Positions 53,488-60,673 of a stretch of DNA of 64,000 bases are shown here, piece after piece. The position numbers and the translations under genes were made by a program. The stretch lies in assembly GCA_901420285.1 (NCBI GenBank), contig CABDVE010000001.1, positions 496,001 to 560,000 of the forward strand, written 5' to 3'. Below the pieces are notes generated by a model. It saw only the letters and a program-made list of their open reading frames with translations, had not been told where the DNA came from and searched no databases. How positions within the stretch are numbered: position 1 is the first letter of the stretch; the number at the start of each line of letters is the position of its first letter. Source of the DNA: Stutzerimonas stutzeri (lineage in GTDB: Bacteria > Pseudomonadota > Gammaproteobacteria > Enterobacterales > Pasteurellaceae).

Positions 53488-54159
53488 TTAATAGTTGTCT
53501 GCGCGGTCGGCGGTTTGACCGATAATTGCAATGCCCGCACTGGCGCCGATTCGTGTGGCACCCGCCTTAATCATCGCTAATGCGGTGTCGGTATCGCGGA
53601 TGCCGCCGGAGGCCTTCACGCCGATATTGCCGACGGTTCGCTTCATTAGCGCTACATCTTCTACCGTCGCCCCGCCCTTGTTGAATCCGGTCGAAGTTTT
53701 TACAAAGGCAACACCGATTTCTTTACAAATTTCGCAAGCCTTTACGATTTCTTCTTTATTGAGTAGGCAAGTTTCTAAAATCACTTTGAGTGGAATACTT
53801 CGGCAAGTGTCGAATACGGCTTGAATATCCGCTTTTACCGCTTCCCATTTATTCGATTTTATCCAACCAACGTTAATCACCATATCAATTTCGTTTGCAC
53901 CGGCTTTTATCGCTTCTGCCGCTTCAAAGGTTTTCACGGAAGTTAAATTTGCACCTAACGGAAATCCCACTACGGTACAGATTTTCACTTTTGTGTTGGC
54001 CAGTTTCTTTTTCGCAAGAGGAATATAGCCGGAATTAATGCATACGGAATAAAAACCGTACCGAATCGCCTCATCGCACAGCGTTAAAATATCTTGTTCG
54101 GTTTTCTCAGCAGCTAGTGCGGTGTGATCAATATATTGAGCAAGTTGTTTCATATTCAT
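53488..54159 (-). CDS. deoC: Deoxyribose-phosphate aldolase
   Basis: 223 residues, the short (class I, DERA) form. It splits 2-deoxyribose-5-phosphate into glyceraldehyde-3-phosphate and acetaldehyde in deoxynucleoside breakdown. Schiff-base lysine in FVKTSTGF and second lysine in GVKASGGIRD are present. AAGGAG sits before the first ATG. No other deo gene is near. Near copies of the repeat core lie inside it (about 53578 and 54117). Confidence 0.96.
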   Translation of the reverse strand: MNMKQLAQYIDHTALAAEKTEQDILTLCDEAIRYGFYSVCINSGYIPLAKKKLANTKVKICTVVGFPLGANLTSVKTFEAAEAIKAGANEIDMVINVGWIKSNKWEAVKADIQAVFDTCRSIPLKVILETCLLNKEEIVKACEICKEIGVAFVKTSTGFNKGGATVEDVALMKRTVGNIGVKASGGIRDTDTALAMIKAGATRIGASAGIAIIGQTADRADNY

Positions 54160-54186
54160 AGATTCTCCTTTTTCTTGGTTTTGCTA

Positions 54187-54192
54187 TATAAT
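54187..54192 (+). promoter_or_regulatory. Probable -10 box of the hldD promoter
   Basis: A perfect TATAAT, 30 bases before the hldD ATG in the 62-base divergent spacer with deoC. The -35 region (TTCTCC/TTTTTC) is poor. Confidence 0.55.
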
Positions 54193-54221
54193 ACGCCAAA
54201 TTTTTTTGAAAGGACTATATT

Positions 54222-55145
54222 ATGATTATCGTAACAGGCGGCGCGGGCTTTATTGGTAGTAACATCGTCAAAGCATTAAACGATATGGGGCGCAAAGATA
54301 TTTTAGTTGTGGATAATTTAAAAGACGGCACGAAATTTGCTAATTTAGCGGATTTGGATATCGCCGATTATTGCGACAAAGATGATTTTATCGCCGCCAT
54401 TATTGCCGGCGACGATTTTGGTGACATTGATGCGGTGTTCCATGAAGGGGCTTGTTCTGCCACCACCGAATGGGACGGCAAATACATCATGCATAATAAT
54501 TATGAATATTCCAAAGAATTGTTGCATTATTGTCTTGATCGCAAAATTCCATTTCTTTACGCTTCCAGCGCGGCAACCTATGGCGATACTAAAATCTTCC
54601 GTGAAGAGCGTGAATTTGAAGGTCCGTTGAATGTGTACGGCTATTCTAAGTTCTTATTTGATCAATATGTGCGTAACATTTTGCCGGAAGCGAAATCACC
54701 GGTATGTGGATTTCGTTATTTTAACGTGTATGGGCCGCGCGAAAGCCACAAAGGCGCGATGGCAAGCGTCGCATTCCATTTAAATAATCAAATCTTAAAA
54801 GGTGAAAATCCGAAATTATTTGTCGGTAGTGAAAATTTCCGTCGTGACTTCGTATATGTCGGCGATGTGGCTACAGTGAACCTTTGGTGTTGGCAAAATG
54901 GTATTTCCGGTATTTATAATCTCGGCACGGGTAACGCAGAAAGTTTCAAAGCGGTTGCCGATGCGGTGGTGAAATTCCATGGCAAAGGTCAAATCGAAAC
55001 AATTCCGTTCCCGGAACATTTGAAATCTCGCTATCAAGAATATACCCAAGCGGATTTAACCAAACTTCGCTCAACCGGCTACGATAAACCGTTTAAAACG
55101 GTGGCGGAAGGCGTAGCCGAATACATGGCATGGTTAAATAAATAA
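54222..55145 (+). CDS. hldD: ADP-L-glycero-D-manno-heptose 6-epimerase
   Basis: 307 residues, E. coli 310. It inverts the heptose to make ADP-L-glycero-D-manno-heptose, the donor for WaaC and WaaF. NADP-binding GGAGFIGSN, the catalytic YGYSK (Tyr-x-x-x-Lys) and the characteristic [15 protein letters not shown] segment are present. It is the first of a group of LPS inner-core genes. Confidence 0.97.
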   Translation: MIIVTGGAGFIGSNIVKALNDMGRKDILVVDNLKDGTKFANLADLDIADYCDKDDFIAAIIAGDDFGDIDAVFHEGACSATTEWDGKYIMHNNYEYSKELLHYCLDRKIPFLYASSAATYGDTKIFREEREFEGPLNVYGYSKFLFDQYVRNILPEAKSPVCGFRYFNVYGPRESHKGAMASVAFHLNNQILKGENPKLFVGSENFRRDFVYVGDVATVNLWCWQNGISGIYNLGTGNAESFKAVADAVVKFHGKGQIETIPFPEHLKSRYQEYTQADLTKLRSTGYDKPFKTVAEGVAEYMAWLNK

Positions 55146-55262
55146 TTTCTTTTTCTGGCTTGTGTAAGAAAGAAGCAAAGAATGCTCTAGACTAATTTGC
55201 TTTTTTCACTAAGTTAGAAAAATTTTAAGTCGCTTAGGCGAGTTAAACGGGACTTTAATTAA

Positions 55263-55447
55263 GTGCGGTTAAAAACTTCGAAATTATGTAGCAGTTGCAC
55301 AACGCTAAAATTACCCTTGCAAAATAGCACCGCATTGGAGCCGCTTTCAATGCGGTGCTGTCGTTTGATGCAAACTCATGCTTATTCAAATGGTTTTGTG
55401 CATTTGCTACATAATTATCGAAAACTTTAGCGTTTTTAACCGCCCTT
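55263..55447 (+). repeat. Nested inverted-repeat element A (hldD-waaF spacer)
   Basis: The 324-base spacer holds a central hairpin, AGCACCGCATTGGA (55326-55339) against TTCAATGCGGTGCT (55346-55359), inside long imperfect arms. The left arm has GCGGTTAAAAAC (55265-55276), AATTATGTAGCA (55282-55293) and TGCACAA (55296-55302); the right arm (55395-55444) has the inverse blocks TTGTGCA, TGCTACATAATT and GTTTTTAACCGC in mirror order. The left arm starts within a canonical uptake signal (55261-55269). The inner 140 bases resemble the element at 60.5 kb. The rest of the spacer shows no gene. Confidence 0.85.
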
Positions 55448-55469
55448 TTAGCATAGGTAGCATAAGGCA

Positions 55470-56516
55470 GTGAATATTTTAATTATTGGCCCGTCCTGGG
55501 TCGGCGATATGATCATGTCGCACAGTTTGTATCAACAGCTCAAACAGCAATATTTGAATTGTCAAATCGATGTAATGGCACCGAATTGGTGTAAGCCGTT
55601 GTTGGCGCGTATGCCGGAAGTGCGTAAGGCGATTGAAATGCCGTTAGGGCATGGTAAATTCGCGTTATACGAACGTTATCGTTTGGGCAAAGCCTTGCGT
55701 CACCAATATGATATGGCGATTGTGTTACCAAACTCATTGAAGTCTGCATTTATTCCGTTTTTTGCCAAAATCCCATGTCGTCGCGGTTGGAAGGGGGAAA
55801 GCCGCTATATTTTATTGAACGATTTGCGTGCCAATAAAAAAGATTATCCGATGATGGTGCAACGTTATGTGGCGTTGGCGTTTGAATCCAATGCGGTGCC
55901 AAAAGCAGATGACATTCCCGTGCGCAAACCCTATTTAGTTGTTGAGCCGCAGCAACAGACGGCGACTTTCAAAACCTTTGAAAAACAGACTGCACTTTTA
56001 GGTGGTCGCCCGATTATCGGCTTTTGTCCCGGTGCGGAATTCGGTCCGGCGAAGCGCTGGCCGCATTATCATTACGCTGCATTAGCCAAAATGCTGATTG
56101 AACAAGGCTATGCCGTGGAACTGTTCGGCTCGCTGAAAGATATGGATGCCGGCGAGCAAATTCGCCATGCGCTGCCGTTCGAACTACAACCATTTTGTTT
56201 GAATTTAGCGGGGCAAACCAATTTAAATCAAGCGGTCGATTTGCTCGCAAATTGTACCGCAGTCGTTACTAATGACAGCGGCTTGATGCATGTTGCTGCC
56301 GCCACCGACCGCCCACTGGTCGCGTTATACGGTCCAACCAGTCCGACTTATACACCGCCGCTTTCCGAGAAAGCAGTGATTATTCGCTTGATTGAAGGTG
56401 ATTTGATCAAAGTGCGTAAAAGCACTGATAGCACGGAAGGGTATCATCAAAGTTTGATTGACATTACGCCCGACATAGTAATGGAAAAATTGCATATTTT
56501 ATTAGGAAATAAATGA
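55470..56516 (+). CDS. waaF: ADP-heptose:LPS heptosyltransferase II
   Basis: 348 residues, GT-9 family, starting at a GTG (AAGG six bases ahead; sequence MNILIIGPSWVGDMIMSHSL is the family start). It adds the second heptose of the LPS inner core. Motifs: KRWPHYHYAALAKMLIEQG and TNDSGLMHVAAATDRPLVALYGPTSP. Its TGA overlaps the next ATG (ATGA). A near copy of CAATGCGGTGCT lies at 55889-55900 (NAVP). Confidence 0.96.
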   Translation: MNILIIGPSWVGDMIMSHSLYQQLKQQYLNCQIDVMAPNWCKPLLARMPEVRKAIEMPLGHGKFALYERYRLGKALRHQYDMAIVLPNSLKSAFIPFFAKIPCRRGWKGESRYILLNDLRANKKDYPMMVQRYVALAFESNAVPKADDIPVRKPYLVVEPQQQTATFKTFEKQTALLGGRPIIGFCPGAEFGPAKRWPHYHYAALAKMLIEQGYAVELFGSLKDMDAGEQIRHALPFELQPFCLNLAGQTNLNQAVDLLANCTAVVTNDSGLMHVAAATDRPLVALYGPTSPTYTPPLSEKAVIIRLIEGDLIKVRKSTDSTEGYHQSLIDITPDIVMEKLHILLGNK

Positions 56517-57418
56517 ATCCGTTACGCATCCATTTACAGTTACTCGGCATGGCGATCCTGTGGGGCGCTTCTTGGCCTTGGGGGCGCGTGGTGGCGCAGG
56601 CGATGCCTACTTTTGTGGCATCAAGCATGCGCTTTTTTATCGCGATTATTCCACTGGTTATCTGGCTGTACGCAGCAAATCGTTTTCGTTACGCCAAAAA
56701 ACTCCGCCCGAATCAATGGCTCGGCTTATTTCTTACCGCCTTGCTTGGTGTATTCGGCTATTCCACGTTTTTTATTTGGGGGTTGAAATATGTGCCGGCG
56801 GGACAAGCGACGGTAATTGTGGCAACCAATCCGGTATTCACCACAATTTTTGCTATTTGGTTATTTAAAGAAAAATGGAACAAGTGGGTCGCGAACGGTA
56901 TGGCGATTGCCGTTGCCGGTTCCCTGTTAGCAATGACAAAAGGCGAGCCCGCACAAATGTTGACAAATTTTGGCTTCGGGCAATTGTTATTGCTCGGCGC
57001 ACTCGTCTGCTGGGTGGCGTACACCTTGTTGGCACGTAAAGTCTTGGTGGGGATTGATTCGTTAACCGCCACTACGATTTCTTCAATTTTTGGCTTTTTA
57101 TTGTTATTTATTGGGGCGTTAATTGCAGAAAATTGGCAAGACTGGGCGATTGTTTTCACCTTGGATCAAAGCACATGGTTTAGTTTACTCGGCTTAGCGC
57201 TTGGCGCGACCGTATTGGCTTATGCATGGTATTTTGATGGTGTGAAGTATCTCGGTGCCGGTAATGCGGCGGCATACATTATTCTCGTGCCGATTCTCGG
57301 TATTTTATTTTCGGCTATTTGGTTGAACGAACAAGTGGATTCCTCGCTGCTTATCGGCGGTACACTTGCGGTTTCCGGCTTGGGAATTATGCATTGGGGG
57401 CGGCGTCGAATTAAATGA
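56513..57418 (+). CDS. EamA/DMT-family transporter within the heptosyltransferase operon
   Basis: 301 residues, ten membrane segments, two EamA repeats (AILWGASWPWGRVVAQAMP...; LGATVLAYAWYFDGVKYLGAGNAAAYIILVPILGILFSAIWLNE). Members of this superfamily move amino acids, nucleotide sugars or other metabolites; the substrate is unknown. It overlaps waaF before it and waaC after it by four bases each (ATGA), so it is translationally locked between two LPS enzymes, which suggests (does not prove) an envelope role. Confidence 0.88.
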   Translation: MNPLRIHLQLLGMAILWGASWPWGRVVAQAMPTFVASSMRFFIAIIPLVIWLYAANRFRYAKKLRPNQWLGLFLTALLGVFGYSTFFIWGLKYVPAGQATVIVATNPVFTTIFAIWLFKEKWNKWVANGMAIAVAGSLLAMTKGEPAQMLTNFGFGQLLLLGALVCWVAYTLLARKVLVGIDSLTATTISSIFGFLLLFIGALIAENWQDWAIVFTLDQSTWFSLLGLALGATVLAYAWYFDGVKYLGAGNAAAYIILVPILGILFSAIWLNEQVDSSLLIGGTLAVSGLGIMHWGRRRIK

Positions 57419-58377
57419 AAATTTGTTTAGTCAAAACCTCCTCCATGGGCGATGTTATCCATACGCTTCCCGCATTAACCGATGCACAATGCGCAATTCC
57501 AAACTTACAAGTGGATTGGGTGGTGGAAGAAAATTTTGCTGAAATTCCGCGCTGGCATACGGCGGTGAATCAAGTGATTCCTATTGCATTGCGTCGTTGG
57601 AAAAAGTCGCCCTTTTCCGCTCAAACAAAAAATGAATGGAAAAATTACCGTGCTTTGCTTCAAAGAGCGCATTACGATGCGGTAATTGACGCACAAGGGT
57701 TGATTAAAAGCGCTTTTTTTGCCGCGCGGTTAGCGCGTGGAATTAAACACGGTTACGATTGGTACAGCATTCGAGAGCCGCTCGCTTCACTTTTCTACGA
57801 TAAAAAATATGCCGTTTCTTATCAGCAACACGCAGTTGAACGAATTCGTCAATTGTTCGCCCAAAGCTTGGGCTATTCCTTGCCGCGTTCGCAAGGCGAT
57901 TATGCTATCGCCGCTCATTTCTCGTCCGAACCCGACACCACGCCCTATGCGCTTTTTATTCATGGCACAACGCGGGAAGACAAGTGCTGGCCGGAAAGCG
58001 AATGGCAAAAATTAATTGAAAAGATGCGCGCCGTTCCCTTGCAAATTCGTTTGCCTTGGGGGAATGACAAGGAAAAAGCGCGTGCTGAACGTTTGGCGCG
58101 CGGAAGAGAATATGTGCGGGTACTGCCGCGTGTATCTTTAACCGAATTAGCCAGCCAAATTGCCGCCTCCAATGCGGTGCTCTCGGTGGATACCGGCTTA
58201 GCTCATTTAACCGCAGCGCTAAGTAAGCCGAATATTACGCTTTACGGTGCGACGGATCCGAGGTTGGTCGGCACTTATGGCAAGCATCAATGGCATTTGA
58301 ATGCATCAAACATGGCGGAAATTTCAGCAGAACAGGTTTTTGCTAAAATCGAAGCATTGCGAGAAAGTTTATTTTAA
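57415..58377 (+). CDS. waaC: ADP-heptose:LPS heptosyltransferase I
   Basis: 320 residues, GT-9 family, E. coli 319. It adds the first heptose to Kdo-lipid A. Start KICLVKTSSMGDVIHTLPALTDA and the donor-site VDTGLAHLTAALSKPNITLYGATDP are typical. It overlaps the EamA gene by four bases. One CAATGCGGTGCT copy lies inside at 58170-58181 (NAVLS). Confidence 0.96.
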   Translation: MKICLVKTSSMGDVIHTLPALTDAQCAIPNLQVDWVVEENFAEIPRWHTAVNQVIPIALRRWKKSPFSAQTKNEWKNYRALLQRAHYDAVIDAQGLIKSAFFAARLARGIKHGYDWYSIREPLASLFYDKKYAVSYQQHAVERIRQLFAQSLGYSLPRSQGDYAIAAHFSSEPDTTPYALFIHGTTREDKCWPESEWQKLIEKMRAVPLQIRLPWGNDKEKARAERLARGREYVRVLPRVSLTELASQIAASNAVLSVDTGLAHLTAALSKPNITLYGATDPRLVGTYGKHQWHLNASNMAEISAEQVFAKIEALRESLF

Positions 58378-58537
58378 ACGTATCAATTTCATATGATTGA
58401 TTGGTTTTTATCAAAAAAATCGTCCCCACTATACTGAACATGCTAGAAATGCATCGGCAAAATTTAATCAATTTGAAATCTCAGTTTCCTCGGTTTCATT
58501 GACGTGCTTTTAGTTCACTTATCATTAGGAATAACAA

Positions 58538-59416
58538 ATGAATTACACTCAAGACAACGACAAACTTTACCGCTATCTCTTTCAAAATCGTGCCGTGCGC
58601 GGCGAATGGGTACGTTTAAACCAAAGTTTTACGGATACTTTAAATACGCATCATTACCCACAACCGGTACAAAATTTGCTCGGCGAAATGATGGTGGCGA
58701 CTGCGCTATTAACCGCCACGTTGAAATTTGAAGGTAATATTACCGTGCAGATTCAAGGTGATGGCCCGCTCCGTTTAGCTTTAGTTAACGCTAACAACCG
58801 ACAACAAATTCGCGCCTTGGCGCGCATTGAAGGCGAACTTGCACCGAATATTGGTTTGCACGAAATGGTCGGCAAAGGCGTATTGGTAATAACGATTGCG
58901 CCAAAAGAAGGCGAACGTTACCAAGGCGTAATTGGTTTGGATAAACCGACGATCGGCGAATGTTTAGAAGATTATTTCGCCCGTTCCGAACAGTTACAAA
59001 CCCAACTGATTATTCGCACCGGCGAATACGAAGGCAAACCTGTGGCGGCGGGAATGTTGCTACAAATTATGCCGGACGGCGAAGGCTCGCCGGGCGATTT
59101 TGAACATTTGGCGACACTTGCGGCAACTGCGAAAAACGAAGAATTATTTGGCTTGAGCGCTGAAGAAATGCTTTATCGTTTATATCACGAAGAGCGCGTG
59201 GAAGTGTATCCGCCGCAAGATGTCCAATTCTTCTGCGGTTGTTCGGCGGAACGTTCCGGTGCAGCGCTGTTATTAATTTCTGATGAGGAAATCGAAGAGA
59301 TTTTGCAAGAACACAAAGGTAGTATCGATATGCAATGCGAATGTTGCGGCACCCACTACTTCTTCAATAAAGACGCGATTGAGAAATTAAAAGCGGCAAC
59401 GCAGGCGGAAGCTTAA
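58538..59416 (+). CDS. hslO: Redox-regulated chaperone Hsp33
   Basis: 292 residues, E. coli 292. On oxidation it loses zinc, dimerises and holds unfolding proteins. The four redox cysteines are in FFCGCSAERS and CECCGTHY near residues 230-270. It starts at MNYTQDNDKLYRYLFQNRAVRGEWV with AGGA ahead. The preceding 160-base spacer has a TATACT (58430-58435) that may be its promoter. Confidence 0.97.
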   Translation: MNYTQDNDKLYRYLFQNRAVRGEWVRLNQSFTDTLNTHHYPQPVQNLLGEMMVATALLTATLKFEGNITVQIQGDGPLRLALVNANNRQQIRALARIEGELAPNIGLHEMVGKGVLVITIAPKEGERYQGVIGLDKPTIGECLEDYFARSEQLQTQLIIRTGEYEGKPVAAGMLLQIMPDGEGSPGDFEHLATLAATAKNEELFGLSAEEMLYRLYHEERVEVYPPQDVQFFCGCSAERSGAALLLISDEEIEEILQEHKGSIDMQCECCGTHYFFNKDAIEKLKAATQAEA

Positions 59417-59421
59417 CTAAT

Positions 59422-59454
59422 AAAATCCCGATTTTTATCGGGATTTTGTTTTTT
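59422..59454 (+). terminator. Terminator after hslO
   Basis: AAAATCCCGAT and ATCGGGATTTTG pair around TTTT, followed by TTTTTTT. Confidence 0.9.
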
Positions 59455-59460
59455 TAATGG

Positions 59461-59501
59461 AAGTAGAAATCAGCACCGCATTGAAGCCGCTATTTCTACT
59501 T
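59461..59501. repeat. Half CAATGCGGTGCT element with inverted flanks
   Basis: An exact minus-orientation copy (59472-59483) sits in the loop of perfect inverted arms AAGTAGAAAT (59461-59470) and ATTTCTACTT (59492-59501). So a single core is framed by its own stem. Confidence 0.8.
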
Positions 59502-59587
59502 TATGCGGGAGGGCCATTGCAATGAAAAGGCGAGCCACCTTAAAAGAAAGTCGGGCGGAGCCGTATGTAGCCGTGAACTCTCAAATC

Positions 59588-59599
59588 AGCACCGCATTG
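59588..59599 (-). repeat. Single CAATGCGGTGCT copy before the rlmJ stop
   Basis: Exact copy (minus orientation) with the same AAATC...AAGCC flanks as the copy at 59472. The 214-base convergent spacer between hslO and rlmJ thus has two direct copies about 116 bases apart. The DNA between them shows no gene. Confidence 0.85.
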
Positions 59600-59630
59600 A
59601 AGCCTGTCGTTTTGTTTTATTTTCCACCGG

Positions 59631-60476
59631 TTATTCCGGTGTAATCCATTCCACCGTCCAGCTGCCGGTACCTTCCGGCACTAATGTCTTCACCAAATAA
59701 GGCAATATTGCTTTCATTTGGTTTTCCAACGGCCAAGGCGGATTAATTACGGCCATGCCACTGGCGGTCATGCCGCGTTGATCGCTGTCCGGACGCACGG
59801 CAAGTTCAATTTTCAGAATTTTACGTATGCCGCTGGCTTGCAAGCCTTTAAAAATACGTTTGGTTTGTTGACGTAAAACCACCGGATACCAAATGGCATA
59901 AGTGCCGGTAGCGAAGCGTTTGTAGCCTTCTTCCGCAGCTTTCACGACTAAATCGTAGTCTTCCTTAAGTTCATACGGCGGATCGATTAGCACCAAGCCA
60001 CGGCGTTCCTTCGGCGGAAGTGTGGCTTTCAGCTGTTGGAAGCCGTTATCGCATTTCACGCTGACGTTTTTAAACTCTTTGAAATTATTACGCAGCAGCG
60101 GAAAATCACGCGGGTGCAATTCGGTTAGTAAGGCGCGATCTTGCGGACGTAATAATTGTGCGGCGATCAGCGGCGAACCCGCGTAATAACGAAGCGTCTT
60201 AGCGCCAAAATTTAAGTGTTTAATTAAATCAACATAGCGGCTTATTTCTTGTGGTAAATCTGTTCGTTCCCATAATCGCCCGATACCTTCTTTGTATTCG
60301 CCGGTTTTTTCCGCTTCGTCGGAAGATAGCTGATAACGTCCCACGCCGGCATGCGTATCGAGATAATAAAAGCCTTTGTCTTTCAGTTTGAGGTTTTCCA
60401 AGATCAGCATCAATACGATGTGCTTTAGTACATCGGCATGGTTGCCGGCGTGGAAAGAATGACGATAGCTTAACAT
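59631..60476 (-). CDS. rlmJ: 23S rRNA (adenine-2030-N6)-methyltransferase RlmJ
   Basis: 281 residues, E. coli 280. It methylates A2030 of 23S rRNA, whose gene lies in this window. Start MLSYRHSFHAGNHADVLKH and the catalytic LIDPPYE (DPPY motif) with the SAM-binding YLDTHAGVGRY are typical. Confidence 0.96.
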   Translation of the reverse strand: MLSYRHSFHAGNHADVLKHIVLMLILENLKLKDKGFYYLDTHAGVGRYQLSSDEAEKTGEYKEGIGRLWERTDLPQEISRYVDLIKHLNFGAKTLRYYAGSPLIAAQLLRPQDRALLTELHPRDFPLLRNNFKEFKNVSVKCDNGFQQLKATLPPKERRGLVLIDPPYELKEDYDLVVKAAEEGYKRFATGTYAIWYPVVLRQQTKRIFKGLQASGIRKILKIELAVRPDSDQRGMTASGMAVINPPWPLENQMKAILPYLVKTLVPEGTGSWTVEWITPE

Positions 60477-60491
60477 TATTGCTCCTTAACT

Positions 60492-60521
60492 AAAAAAGTG
60501 TGATGAAAACAACCACACTTT
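60492..60521 (-). terminator. Terminator after ponA, just ahead of rlmJ
   Basis: On the minus strand AAAGTGTGG-TTGTTTTCAT-CACACTTT ends in TTTTTT (60497-60492), 16 bases before the rlmJ start codon. It ends the ponA transcript or attenuates read-through into rlmJ. Confidence 0.8.
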
Positions 60522-60671
60522 CGGGATGATGAAATTATGTCGCTGTTACGCAAGGCTGAAATGACCTCACAAAATAGCACCGCATTGAAGCGACCTCCAA
60601 TGCGGTGCTGTTTGTGAGTCGAACTTAAATTCACGCCAATGGTTTTGCGCATTTGCGGCATCATACCGGAT
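60521..60671. repeat. Nested inverted-repeat element B (rlmJ-ponA spacer)
   Basis: Inner hairpin: CTCACAAAATAGCACCGCAT (60567-60586, then TG) against CAATGCGGTGCTGTTTGTGAG (60598-60618), about 21 bp with few mismatches. Outer arms: TCGGGATGATG and ATGTCGC...ACGCAA on the left, GGTTTTGCGCATTTGCGGCATCAT-ACCGGA (split) on the right. Order and spacing of blocks match element A at 55.3 kb, including GAAATTATGT at the left and ATGGTTTTGTGCATTTGC-like at the right. Confidence 0.85.
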
Positions 60672-60673
60672 GA

